This document shows, in pieces, positions 33,946-46,046 of a DNA stretch of 64,000 nucleotides (its first letter is position 1; each line of letters opens with the position of its first letter). Origin of the DNA: Caulobacter flavus (lineage in GTDB: Bacteria; Pseudomonadota; Alphaproteobacteria; Caulobacterales; Caulobacteraceae); the NCBI RefSeq assembly GCF_003722335.1, contig NZ_CP026100.1, forward strand, positions 4,624,001-4,688,000. The letters are read 5' to 3'. A program made the translations under genes and the position numbers. Below the pieces are notes generated by a model. It did not search any database, was not told the DNA's origin, and worked only from the letters and a program-made list of their open reading frames with translations.

Positions 33946-36216
33946 ATGAGCGCACAGGTCGCCCGCACAGGTCAGCCGATCAGCCGCGTCGACGGCCCGC
34001 TCAAGGTGAGCGGAACGGCCCATTACGCCGCCGAATATGCCGTGCCGGATCTTCTCCATGCCGTCGTCGTGGACTCCACCATCGCCAAGGGCCGCATCGT
34101 CGCCATCGATGCTTCGGCCGCCCTGGCCCTGACCGGCGTGGTCTCGGTGATCACCCACGACAACCGGCCGCATGTGGCGCAGCTACGCTATGCTTACAAG
34201 GACACGGTCGGACCGCCCGGCGGTCCGTTCAAGCCCCTGTTCGACGACAAGGTCCATTTCGACGCCCAGCCGATCGCGGTCGTGGTCGGCGAGACCTATG
34301 AAGCGGCTCGCGACGGCGCCGCCCTGGTCAGGGTGACCTACGAACGAGAGCCCCACCAGACCGACTTCTCCGCAGTCCTGGACCAGTCCTACAAACCCTC
34401 TCTGCCGCGTATCGCCATCGCCCGCCCGCCCAAGCCACGTGGCGATGTCGAGGCCGCGACAGCCCAGTCGACCTTCAAGATCGCCCAGACCTGGAAGAGC
34501 GTCGCCGAGCATCACAATCCCATGGAAATGTTCGCCACCACCGTGGCGTGGGAGGGCGAGGGCAAGATCACCGTCTATGACAAGACGCAAGGCTCGCAGA
34601 ACGTTCAGCTCTATCTGAAGCAATCCTTGGGCTTCAAGCTCAAGAACGTCCGGGTGGTCAACACCTATGTCGGCGGCGCCTTCGGCTCGGGTTTGCGGCC
34701 ACAGCATTCGGCGTTCCTGGCGACCCTTGCGGCCAAGGCCCTTAGACGCTCGGTGCGGCTGATGTTGACCCGCCAGCAGATGTTCAGCCTGTGCTACCGG
34801 CCCGACGCCGCCCAGGATCTGGCCCTGGCCTGCGACGAGGCGGGCCGGCTGACCGCCGTGCGTCACCACGCCGTCTGCGCCACCTCGCCTTTCGAGGATC
34901 ACCAGGACGTCACTGTCAATTGGTCGGGCATGGCCTATGCCTGCCCCAGCGCCCACCTGACTTACGAGCTGGCCAAGGTCGACACCTGCACACCGTCCGA
35001 CATGCGCGCGCCCGGCGCGGCCACGGGCCAGTTCGCGCTGGAATGCGCCATGGACGAGCTGGCCTATGCGGCAGGCATCGACCCCCTGGAGCTTCGCCGC
35101 CGCAACTTCGTCGACCACGATCAGAACCTCGACAAGCCCATCACCAGCAAGGCGCTTGAGGCCTGCTACGAGCAAGGCGCGGCCGCCTTCGGCTGGTCGC
35201 GGCGCAGCATGGCGCCAGGGTCGATGCGCGAGGACCACGAGCTGATCGGCTGGGGGATGGCCGGCGGCGTCTGGGACGCGCGCATGGCCCCGACCCCGAC
35301 GCGCGCGCGCGTCACCTTGAGCGCCGATGGCGGCCTGGAGGTGGCGGCCGCCGCCAGCGACATCGGCACGGGCACCTATACGATCCTGGCCCAGATCGCA
35401 GGCGAGGCCTTCGGACTGCCGCCGGAACGCGTCACCGTCCGGCTCGGCGACTCCACCCTGCCCTTCAATCCCGTCGAAGGCGGCTCGTGGATGGCGGCCA
35501 GCACCGGCGCGGCCGTCCAAAAGGCCTGTGACAGGCTGAAAGCCGCATTGTTGAAGGCGGCGCGCAAGCAAGAGGGCGTTCGCCACCTGAAGGCGGACCA
35601 AGCCCGTTTCGATCAGGGCTTGCTCATTCACCCCGGCCTGCCGACCGGCGCCATTGCCCTGGCCGGTCTGCTGGCCGCTGCCGACATGGCCAGCCTGGCC
35701 GCGACGGGTACGGCGGTGATGGATATGATCGGAATGCTCAAGCACATCAGCTACACGCACTCGGCCGTCTTTGCCGAGGTTCGGGTCGATGAGGAGCTGG
35801 GCGTCATCCGCGTCACGCGGGTCGTCAGCGCGATCGCCGCAGGCCGCATCCTCAATCCCAAGACCGCCCGCAGTCAGATCCTGGGCGGTGTGGTCATGGG
35901 CCTTAGCCAGGCCCTGCACGAGGAGGCGCTGACCGATCATCGCCTGGGCCGGCTGATGAACCACAACTTCGCCGAATACCACATTCCAACCAACGCCGAC
36001 GTCGAAGAGATCGAGGTGATCTTCGTCGAGGAGCAGGACCCCAAGGCCAGCCCGCTAGGCGTCAAGGGCGTGGGCGAGATCGGCATCGTGGGCGTGGCTG
36101 CGGCGATCAGCAACGCGGTGTTCCACGCCACTGGCAAGCGCGTTCGCGATCTACCGATCACGATCGACAAGCTTATGGTTTCGTCGCCGGGCAGCGAGAA
36201 CCCGGGCGCCTGCTAG
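33946..36216 (+). CDS. Molybdenum hydroxylase catalytic (molybdopterin) subunit
   Basis: 756 residues of the xanthine dehydrogenase/aldehyde oxidoreductase large subunit. It begins with GQPISRVDGPLKVSGTAHYAAE and has the Mo-cofactor contact regions VGGAFGSGLRPQHSAFLA, MRAPGAATGQFALECAMDELA and GSWMAASTGAAV. The catalytic Glu lies in GVKGVGEIGIVGVAAA near the C-terminus. Together with the two preceding genes it forms a PaoABC-like enzyme oxidising aldehydes or N-heterocycles; the substrate is unresolved. No maturation (XdhC) gene is adjacent. Confidence 0.93.
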   Translation: MSAQVARTGQPISRVDGPLKVSGTAHYAAEYAVPDLLHAVVVDSTIAKGRIVAIDASAALALTGVVSVITHDNRPHVAQLRYAYKDTVGPPGGPFKPLFDDKVHFDAQPIAVVVGETYEAARDGAALVRVTYEREPHQTDFSAVLDQSYKPSLPRIAIARPPKPRGDVEAATAQSTFKIAQTWKSVAEHHNPMEMFATTVAWEGEGKITVYDKTQGSQNVQLYLKQSLGFKLKNVRVVNTYVGGAFGSGLRPQHSAFLATLAAKALRRSVRLMLTRQQMFSLCYRPDAAQDLALACDEAGRLTAVRHHAVCATSPFEDHQDVTVNWSGMAYACPSAHLTYELAKVDTCTPSDMRAPGAATGQFALECAMDELAYAAGIDPLELRRRNFVDHDQNLDKPITSKALEACYEQGAAAFGWSRRSMAPGSMREDHELIGWGMAGGVWDARMAPTPTRARVTLSADGGLEVAAAASDIGTGTYTILAQIAGEAFGLPPERVTVRLGDSTLPFNPVEGGSWMAASTGAAVQKACDRLKAALLKAARKQEGVRHLKADQARFDQGLLIHPGLPTGAIALAGLLAAADMASLAATGTAVMDMIGMLKHISYTHSAVFAEVRVDEELGVIRVTRVVSAIAAGRILNPKTARSQILGGVVMGLSQALHEEALTDHRLGRLMNHNFAEYHIPTNADVEEIEVIFVEEQDPKASPLGVKGVGEIGIVGVAAAISNAVFHATGKRVRDLPITIDKLMVSSPGSENPGAC

Positions 36217-36290
36217 GTCAACGCTTGGCCAATGAGACGGCGTGATCCAAAGCCACGCCAAGGCGTTGACCCACTTCACGGAGCGGGTTG

Positions 36291-37505
36291 ATGCTGGATT
36301 CCAACGACTACGAGCTGGCCCGACTGATTGTGGAGAACGCCCGCGACTACGCCATCTTCACAATGGATGGCGAGGGCCAGATCACGCGCTGGAGCAAGGG
36401 CGCCGAAAATGTTCTAGGCTATACGCACGCCGAGGCCGTCGGGATGAATTTCGCGACCCTGTTCACCGCGTCGGACAGAGAGGCAGGATCGGACAAGACC
36501 GAGCTTGAGAGGGCCTTGGTCCTAGGCCGGGCCGAAGACACGCGCTGGCATCTTCGCCGATCCGGAGAGCGCTTCTGGGCCAATGGCGTTACCATGGCCA
36601 TAGAGACCCCCGGCTCCAAGGGTCTCCTAAAAATCCTGCGCGATGAAACACCCGCCAAGTTGGCGGAGGACCAACGGATCCTCCTGCTGAACGAGCTCAA
36701 TCATCGCATCAAGAACACCCTGGCTGTCATCCAATCCATCGCCGAGCAGACATTGCGCACGCGCTCGGGCGACGATCAGGCCCGCCGCAGCCTGGTTGAC
36801 CGCATCATCGCTGTCTCCCAGGCCCACGACGTCCTGGTCGAACAAAACTGGGCGGGCGCGGATCTCGCCGTGATCGTTCGCCAAGCCCTCGCCCCGCATC
36901 GTTCTGGAGGCGCGTTGGTCACCATGGACGGCCCCGAAGTCCGCCTGGGCTCGCAGCAGGCGGTTTCCATGTCTCTGATCGTGCATGAGCTGGCGACGAA
37001 CGCCATCAAGTACGGCGCCTTGTCGACGTCTGCAGGACAGGTGGCCGTCTCATGGAACCTGGCGCACGATCAGTGCGGCGCTCGTCACCTGACCTTCCTT
37101 TGGCAGGAACGCCATGGCCCGTCGGTCTCCGCGCCAGCCCAACAAGGCTTCGGAAGCCGCATGATCGCCCGCGCGTTCCATGATGGCGGTGGCCAAGCCA
37201 GACTCGAATTCCCGCCCGAAGGCGTACGGTGCGTCATCGTTACGCCGCTAGCCGGCGGGCGAGGCCGACAAGCCGCTCCGCGTTGGGCAAAACCTCGGCG
37301 TCCAGGCCTGAATTCAGGCCTGACTGCGCCGGAAGCAGAAACCGCTACGCGCGCAGGGCCCAGGACATACGACAGGCGTGCGTTACTGCGCTTTGCCCAC
37401 CGTGTCGGCCATGACCGCGCCACGCGTTCCAATCGGCTGCGGCGCGCCCGTCGTCGTATCGCGGGCGGTCTGGTGTTCGATCTCGGAATTGAGCTCCGCG
37501 CCTAG
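36291..37505 (+). CDS. PAS-HWE sensor histidine kinase with abnormal C-terminal tail
   Basis: 404 residues. A PAS domain (about 8-120: YAIFTMDGEGQITRWSKGAENVLGYTHAEAVGMNF) is followed by an HWE kinase with the phospho-acceptor His138 in NELNHRIKNTLA, N-box HELATNAIKYGAL and the WxE motif FLWQERHG. The kinase ends near 37260; about 80 low-complexity residues follow and overlap the convergent YihY gene by 123 bases, suggesting a lost stop. It is cytosolic. HWE kinases of this type feed the PhyR general-stress pathway in alphaproteobacteria, but that role here is inference. It is paralogous to the kinase at 56762-57793. Confidence 0.88.
   Translation: MLDSNDYELARLIVENARDYAIFTMDGEGQITRWSKGAENVLGYTHAEAVGMNFATLFTASDREAGSDKTELERALVLGRAEDTRWHLRRSGERFWANGVTMAIETPGSKGLLKILRDETPAKLAEDQRILLLNELNHRIKNTLAVIQSIAEQTLRTRSGDDQARRSLVDRIIAVSQAHDVLVEQNWAGADLAVIVRQALAPHRSGGALVTMDGPEVRLGSQQAVSMSLIVHELATNAIKYGALSTSAGQVAVSWNLAHDQCGARHLTFLWQERHGPSVSAPAQQGFGSRMIARAFHDGGGQARLEFPPEGVRCVIVTPLAGGRGRQAAPRWAKPRRPGLNSGLTAPEAETATRAGPRTYDRRALLRFAHRVGHDRATRSNRLRRARRRIAGGLVFDLGIELRA
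37303..37322. repeat. 20-base perfect palindrome
   Basis: CAGGCCTGAA followed by its exact reverse complement, with no spacer. It lies in the atypical tail of the kinase gene, before the convergent YihY stop, where it could form a hairpin in either transcript. No T run is attached. Confidence 0.6.
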
Positions 37506-38525
37506 AAGGAAGACCATGCTCGAAAGCCAGGTCCAGGTCATGAAGCCTATCGCCGCGCCGAGCGCTCCGTAGGTCTTGTCGTAGTGACCGAAATTGGCGA
37601 CGTAGAAGCTGAAGCCCGCCGACATCGCCAACCAGGAGACTGCGGCGATACCGCTGCCCCAGGTGATCCAACGCCATCGCACGAGACTGCGGCTTGGACC
37701 ATAGCGGTAGAGCAGGGTCATGCCGACGGACAAGGACAAAAACAGGCAAGGCCAATAGACGATCGAATAGACCAGGCCGGCTTGCTGGCCCCACCGCTCG
37801 TCGACGCCGGCGCCGAACGCAGCCAGCGCGATCGCCGCCAGTGCGAAGGTCAGCCCGCCGACCGTGAAGGCCAGTGGGACCAGGATCTTGCCGATGACGC
37901 CGCGCTTTTCGTGCTCCTCATAGGCGATGTTGAGGCCGGAGATGAGCGCTTTCATCGCGCCATTTGCGCTCCAGAGGGCGACGAGCAGCCCAAAGACGAA
38001 GGCCAAAGAGAGTCCTCCTTCGCGGGCTGCGGCCGCGCGGACCATCTGGTCGCCGATCAGCGTAATCGCGCCGCCCGGTAGGATGGCCGCCATGGCCTGA
38101 ATGTGGCGTTGAGCATCTGAGACATCGGCGAAAAGCCCGTAAAGCGCCACAAACGCGCCGATGGCGGGGAAGAGCGCTAGAAGCGTGTAGAAGGTGCAGC
38201 CCGCGGCGATCAGGGGGATCTGATCCTCGCCGAACTCCTTGAAGGTGCGCAGCAGGATGTCCTTCCAGCCGCGCGCGGGAATTTGACCCGGCCGCTCAGC
38301 GCGACGGCCGTGGCCGGGTTGCTCGGCTTCGGCGAGATTGACCGGCGAGATCTCGCCGTCACCTGGCCCTTCAACCGCGCGCTGGCCCGACGCTGATCCG
38401 CGACCCAGGCGCGGAATGGCCTGACGCGCCACTTCAGCCGCCGCCATGCCTGCGGCAAAGCCGATCGCCACATCGCCGGCGCGTCTTAGGGCGCTCGTAA
38501 GTTTGGTCTCTGATTGCACGCCCAC
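37383..38525 (-). CDS. YihY/virulence factor BrkB family membrane protein
   Basis: 380 residues. A hydrophilic Gly/Arg/Glu-rich N-terminus (about 1-85) precedes the YihY domain with six membrane helices (AAGCTFYTLLALFPAIGAFVALYG, GGLSLAFVFGLLVALWSANGAMKALISGLN, IGFMTWTWLSSMVFLLGAELNSEIEHQTARD). The end PIGTRGAVMADTVG is family-typical. An old label, ribonuclease BN, is not supported; function unknown. It is the last gene of the minus-strand stress operon starting at the DUF883 gene. Confidence 0.88.
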   Translation of the reverse strand: MGVQSETKLTSALRRAGDVAIGFAAGMAAAEVARQAIPRLGRGSASGQRAVEGPGDGEISPVNLAEAEQPGHGRRAERPGQIPARGWKDILLRTFKEFGEDQIPLIAAGCTFYTLLALFPAIGAFVALYGLFADVSDAQRHIQAMAAILPGGAITLIGDQMVRAAAAREGGLSLAFVFGLLVALWSANGAMKALISGLNIAYEEHEKRGVIGKILVPLAFTVGGLTFALAAIALAAFGAGVDERWGQQAGLVYSIVYWPCLFLSLSVGMTLLYRYGPSRSLVRWRWITWGSGIAAVSWLAMSAGFSFYVANFGHYDKTYGALGAAIGFMTWTWLSSMVFLLGAELNSEIEHQTARDTTTGAPQPIGTRGAVMADTVGKAQ

Positions 38526-38581
38526 CGCCTGAGTGAGAGGGGAAAAACAGCTCCGGCCGGGTGGTCGGGGCCGCCTGCGGA

Positions 38582-39151
38582 CTAAGCCTGCGTCGTGCGG
38601 TCTTCTGTGGGCTCCTGTCCCGCCGCGAGCCGGTCAAGCCGATCCTGGCGCAGACGAAGCGTTTCCTCGACCGGTCGATCGGTGACGTAACTGCGCACGC
38701 CGGCGCGGTCGTAGTCACTGGAGCGCACGCCGTAGACCAGGACGTCTTCCTCGTTCGGCGTGACGATGTCGCCGCTCGAACCGGGCGCGTACGCCCAGCC
38801 ATCCTGGCGCCATTGCTCGGTACGCGCGCCGATGTCGACGGTCTTGGCGCCCTCAAGCGCCGCGACGGCGTCGGCGACGCGATCGTCGGCGACATCCGCC
38901 GTCAGCAGGTGGCCGCCGCGGCGCACACCCTCCTCGTAGACATGGCGATCTTCGTCGGGCAGGAAGGCGTTCTTGATCCTCGCCCAAAGGCCCGGCTTGG
39001 CCTGGCTTGAGTAACCGGCTTGATCAAAGCCGTCGGACGTCTTGTCGTGGACATGGATGTCGCCGGCGTCGAACCCGGCGGCGATCAGGCGATCCAGCCC
39101 GGCGTCGGCGTCTGAGCGGTCATCGAACAGAGCCGTGATGGTGTGGGACAT
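38582..39151 (-). CDS. General-stress (YflT-like) protein
   Basis: 189 residues. The start MSHTITALFDDRSDADAGLDRLIAAGFDAGDI resembles the YflT/general stress protein 17M domain, followed by VYEEGVRRGGHLLTADVADDRVADAVAALE, shared with the paralogue at 9629-10393 but without its glycine-zipper core. The C-terminal part has a GWAYAPGSSGDIV block and a charged tail. Soluble; function unknown. It lies between ompA-like and YihY genes with short gaps, in one operon. Confidence 0.75.
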   Translation of the reverse strand: MSHTITALFDDRSDADAGLDRLIAAGFDAGDIHVHDKTSDGFDQAGYSSQAKPGLWARIKNAFLPDEDRHVYEEGVRRGGHLLTADVADDRVADAVAALEGAKTVDIGARTEQWRQDGWAYAPGSSGDIVTPNEEDVLVYGVRSSDYDRAGVRSYVTDRPVEETLRLRQDRLDRLAAGQEPTEDRTTQA

Positions 39152-39164
39152 GGTCGTGCTCCGA

Positions 39165-39809
39165 TTATTTGGCGGTGACGATGAGGTCGGCGCGGCGGTT
39201 CTCGGACCGGCCTTGCTCGGTGGCGTTGGTGTCGACCGGGCGGGTTTCGCCGCCGGCGGCAGTGGCTATGCGGCCGCTGTCGACGCCCTTGGCCACGAGC
39301 GCGGACGCCACGGCGGCCGCGCGATCTGCGCCGAGCTTGAGGTTGTCCACCTGCGAGCCGCGCGCATCGGCGTAGCCTTCGACGCGAACCTTGGCCTTGG
39401 GGTAGGCGTCGAGGATCCGCGCCAGGGCGACGAGCGTTGGCTCGTCGACGGGGCGAATGGCCGAGGAGGCCGAGTCGAAGTTCAGTTTGTCAAAGGTGAA
39501 GGTGCGCGGCGTCGGCGCATCCGAGGCCAGGTACTTCTGGAGCTCATAGTTCAGGGTTTCGCGTTGCAGCGCGACGGTCTTGCCATTGGGCAGCGCGATC
39601 TCCTCAACCGCGACCGGCGGCGTAGCCGGTTGGTCAGCGACCCGCGCCGTCGGCGGCGCGACGGTGTTGTCGTGGCCGCATCGGCTGAGGAGGAACAATA
39701 GCGCCAGGAGCGCCACGAGCCCAATCAGCCACGGTAGCCAGCCCACCTTCTTCTTCTCGATATGAATGTGATTGGGCGGCGCACCGTCGGCGCCATGGGG
39801 ATCGCTCAT
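39165..39809 (-). CDS. OmpA-family peptidoglycan-binding membrane protein
   Basis: 214 residues. One N-terminal membrane helix (LPWLIGLVALLALLFLLSRCG) anchors a C-terminal OmpA domain (about 100-213): FDKLNFDSASSAIRP, LVALARILDAYPKAKVRVEGYADARGS and the peptidoglycan-binding LGADRAAAVASALVAKGV...RPVDTNATEQGRSENRRADL. A His-rich NHIHIEKKKVG precedes the helix. It should be an inner-membrane protein with a periplasmic cell-wall-binding domain, the second gene of the DUF883 operon. Confidence 0.9.
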   Translation of the reverse strand: MSDPHGADGAPPNHIHIEKKKVGWLPWLIGLVALLALLFLLSRCGHDNTVAPPTARVADQPATPPVAVEEIALPNGKTVALQRETLNYELQKYLASDAPTPRTFTFDKLNFDSASSAIRPVDEPTLVALARILDAYPKAKVRVEGYADARGSQVDNLKLGADRAAAVASALVAKGVDSGRIATAAGGETRPVDTNATEQGRSENRRADLIVTAK

Positions 39810-39865
39810 CGCGTGTCCTTTGAGATTGTCGCGGCTTGGCCGACCTGTGACCCCGGGGGCGAGGA

Positions 39866-40216
39866 TCAGCGGCGATCGCGCACGTAGATGGTCTGGCTGC
39901 GACCACGCATCAGGAGGCCGACCAGCAGGCCGACGGCGGCGGCGATGCCGATCGCGCGCGCGGGGCGCAGTTGTACGAACGCCTCCAGGTCGCCGCGCGC
40001 GGCTTCGAAACGTTCGGCAGCTCTGCCCGACAGGCGTTCGACCTGGGTCTTGGTCTCGCCGAAGGCTTCGCCGGCGGCTTCTTTCAACGCGTCATAGGCG
40101 TCGTGAGCGGAACTGGCGGCGACGCCGAGCGCCGGCGCGGCTGCGGATTTCACGCGAGAGGCGGCCGTCGCGGCGCTGGATTTGACTGTAGCGGTTTCAG
40201 GGGCGATGTCGGTCAT
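39866..40216 (-). CDS. DUF883-like membrane-anchored protein (ElaB/YqjD type)
   Basis: 116 residues. A long amphipathic, Ala/Glu/Lys-rich helical part (KSAAAPALGVAASSAHDAYDALKEAAGEAFGETKTQVERLSGRAAERFEAA) precedes a C-terminal membrane helix (ARAIGIAAAVGLLVGLLMRGR). This is the layout of ElaB/YqjD proteins, which bind ribosomes in stationary-phase E. coli; that role is not shown for this group. It is the first gene of the minus-strand stress operon. Confidence 0.75.
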   Translation of the reverse strand: MTDIAPETATVKSSAATAASRVKSAAAPALGVAASSAHDAYDALKEAAGEAFGETKTQVERLSGRAAERFEAARGDLEAFVQLRPARAIGIAAAVGLLVGLLMRGRSQTIYVRDRR

Positions 40217-40260
40217 GGGAGCGATCCTTCAAATGGGCGGCGCCTTGGCCGCACGCTCCA

Positions 40261-40285
40261 AACCCCTGTTTTCGCTCGACGTTCC
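40261..40285 (-). promoter_or_regulatory. Possible EcfG promoter of the DUF883-OmpA-stress-YihY operon
   Basis: On the minus strand, GGAAC (40285-40281), 16 bases and GGTT (40264-40261), the same one-base -10 variant as before the catalase gene. It lies 44 bases before the ATG. Confidence 0.5.
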
Positions 40286-40372
40286 CTGCCCTCCAAATTG
40301 GCCGGCGCGAGCCGGCCTGTTTTGCCGTCGGTCAGCTTTCCAATAAATGGAAGGCGAACAAGGACAGATCTG

Positions 40373-40564
40373 CTATTCGCCATAAACCTGGACGTGGTCC
40401 TCCACGCCGTCGGTCTTTCCGGCCAAGCCTGGGACTTCATCGAGCTGGCGCAGGGCGGTGAAGCGGCCTCGCTCCTCCCGATACCGCACGATCTCGAAAC
40501 CATGGCCTTTCAAGAGGGTGACGGCATCTAAATCCTGGGCCGTGGCGGTATTGAGATCGATCAT
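40373..40564 (-). CDS. ComEA-like helix-hairpin-helix small protein
   Basis: 63 residues: MIDLNTATAQDLDAVTLLKGHG, then YREERGRFTALRQLDEVPGLAGK. The two blocks are the helix-hairpin-helix pattern of ComEA-type DNA-binding domains (LNTA...L..LPGIG...I...R...G.F....L..V.GI). There is no signal peptide or anchor. It may bind DNA non-specifically. The ATG is preferred over a longer frame extending to 40687. Confidence 0.7.
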   Translation of the reverse strand: MIDLNTATAQDLDAVTLLKGHGFEIVRYREERGRFTALRQLDEVPGLAGKTDGVEDHVQVYGE

Positions 40565-40705
40565 GTGAGAGAGGCTTTGTTGTGGAGGCGGGATGACTAA
40601 ACCGCGCATCTTGCCGCACGGTTCACCGATCCCCCATTCGACCTCGGCGTCGGCGCGCCGCCACAGAGCCGCCCCCCGTTCCAACATGGTCGCGCGAGCG
40701 AAAGG

Positions 40706-41922
40706 TCATAAGCTCAGGCCCAGCGCGTAGCGTCGGCAGTGCTCGAGATAAGCCGCCTCGTGGGCGGCGGTCAGCTCGACGACGCTGCTCCACAGCCAGG
40801 ATGGGGCATCCAGGCCACCGGTGCGATTGCGCGCCAGTTCGTCCAACCAGGTGCGGCGGGTGGCTTCGTCCATCTGTCGGCCGTGCGCGTCGCCGACAAC
40901 GCGGGCCAGCGACTGGGCCGAGGCCATCGCCTCGTCGGGGGTCAGGCCGGTGAGCTCGATCTTCATGTCCTGCGGCATCAGTTCCCGCACAATCACCGAC
41001 TTGCCCAGGAGCCGGCAGGCGGCCATGCGTTCGCCGAGGTTGGGCGACAAGGCTCGCGCCCCGGCGACCACGCGCTCGGCGTTGTCGCGCGGCATCAAGG
41101 CCTCGGGATCGCGAGGGGCGGCGGCTTTGATCGCTTCCTTTATGTCGATGAAGCAGATGTCGGTCTCGCCGTCGTCGCTTTCGACCGCCATCAGCACGGC
41201 GTAGCGCAGGCGGCCCAGCGAACTGCAGCCTTTCATCCAGTAGGCCGCGTCCAGCAGGCGCAGGTCCGCGCCGGAATCGCGCGACTTGAGGCTGGTCACC
41301 AGGCCGTGGACGGGCTGGCTGAGACACAGCTCTTCAAGCGCGCGGCGTTCAGCCCTGCCGACCGGCCAGAAGCGCTTGCCAAGGGTGATCCTAGGCTCGG
41401 CGCCCTGCAAACGCTCGGCGGCGAGGTGTTTCCAGCTGCGCTTGGCTGCCTGGTTCAGGACAGCGCCGATCATGGGCGGATGACGCGATTTGGCTTCGAA
41501 GTCCTCGGCCAGCGCTGCTTCATAGCCCTCGATCAGACCCTCGATCATCCGGGCCGTGACGACGCCGGGCAGGTCCGAGCCCCGCGCGGCCGACGCCAGC
41601 GACAGGCCCAGCCGGATGAGGTCATGGGCCGGGTTGCCAATCACCGTCTGGTCGAGGTCGCGGATCTGGATGTCGACACGGCCCTCGCATCGGCCAGCGG
41701 CCCGAGGTTGCCAAGATGGCAATCGCCGCAGATCCAGATCGATGGCCCGGCGGGCAGTCGGCCGCCGCTGGCGTCCAGCCACTCGTAGAACCGCACCGTG
41801 TTGCCGCGGACATAGGCGTGGGCCGAACGGGCCATCTTGAGGTTTCGTGTTCGGGTCAGGATCGGTCCGCGCTCCGAGGGACGAGGCGCCCTTCGCTCCT
41901 TGCCCGAACCCTTATTGTGCAT
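40706..41922 (-). pseudogene. DUF2252 gene broken by a one-base frameshift
   Basis: The N-terminal frame (ATG at 41922) encodes KMARSAHAYVRGNTVRFYEWL and ICGDCHLGNLGPLADA, the start of a DUF2252 protein. The remainder (GRVDIQIRDLDQTVIGNPAHDL to the C-terminus at 40706) is in another frame. Inserting one base near 41687-41690 joins them as DAEGRVDIQIRDLDQ. DUF2252 proteins are kinase-fold-like proteins of unknown function, normally 400-450 residues, which the joined length fits. An exact general-stress promoter lies upstream. It may be a real recent mutation or a sequencing error. Confidence 0.75.
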
Positions 41923-41960
41923 CGCGCCCCGAACCTTCGCCGTCTGTCGCCGCTACCCAC

Positions 41961-41985
41961 AACGGCGCGCACGCCGGGCCGTTCC
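41961..41985 (-). promoter_or_regulatory. EcfG (sigma-T type) promoter of the DUF2252 gene
   Basis: On the minus strand, GGAAC (41985-41981), 16 bases and CGTT (41964-41961): an exact consensus match, 38 bases before the DUF2252 ATG and divergent from the Mfd-like gene. Confidence 0.75.
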
Positions 41986-42078
41986 GAACGCCATCCCGCC
42001 CCCGACCGCGTCTTAAGGGCGCCGGCCGCAACCGCGCGTCGCGGTGGGAGTTTGCTGACGTCGCCACACGAGTTTTCG

Positions 42079-45429
<3,351 letters not shown>

Positions 45430-45683
45430 GCTACGGGCTTAAGCCTGGGGCCGCGCGGCAGGCCTAGCCCTTTCCGGCTGAAACGGCTTGCGCCAGTCGA
45501 TGCCGTTGAGACGTCTTCAGTAACTGCACGTTCCGGCCCGGAAATGCGTGACGTTCTGAAAGATGTGGGGCGCGGGGATTGGGGCCAGACCATCAAAGCT
45601 GTGGATGACCATTCGGCAAAAAACCAACCGGAAACCATCCTGCGCGAGAACCCCGCCATTGGATTGAGCCGAGAGGTTTGGCC

Positions 45684-46046
45684 ATGGATTTTCAGGAACA
45701 CGCAAACCAACACCATCAGATTCGCGAAGCGCTCGTCGCAGCCGTCAATGAGCGCCGCGCCGTCGATCCGGCAGTCCTTCGATCGGATCGCGTTTGCCCC
45801 ATCGGCTGCTGGATTCACGGCGACGGGGCCAGGCTTTGGGCCGGCAACCACGCCTTTCTCGGCTTGCTGGAAAACCATCGCGCCTTCCATCAGCAGGCAG
45901 GTCTTGTCGCCGACCAGATCAATCGCGGGCAATGGGCGGAGGCCCAGAGATCGCTTCGCTCTGGGTCGCCGTTCGCCATGGCCCTTGCCGACCTGGCGGC
46001 CGCTCTAAGGCGCATGCGAGCGACGGCCGGAACGCTCGCCGCCTAG
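45684..46046 (+). CDS. CZB zinc-sensing domain protein
   Basis: 120 residues forming a stand-alone chemoreceptor zinc-binding domain. Likely ligands are His10/11 in HANQHHQIREAL, Cys38 in CPIGCWIHG and the HxxxH pair (His65, His69) in LLENHRAFHQQAG. Such domains sense zinc or hypochlorous acid when attached to receptors or cyclases; here no output domain is fused, so it may act through a partner. GAGAGG lies seven bases before the ATG. A TTG six bases upstream is less likely as start. Confidence 0.82.
   Translation: MDFQEHANQHHQIREALVAAVNERRAVDPAVLRSDRVCPIGCWIHGDGARLWAGNHAFLGLLENHRAFHQQAGLVADQINRGQWAEAQRSLRSGSPFAMALADLAAALRRMRATAGTLAA

Noticed and set aside
34183..35982. Long minus-strand frame opposite the molybdenum hydroxylase large subunit
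   Set aside because: Antisense shadow; the sense gene is clearly conserved over the whole stretch.
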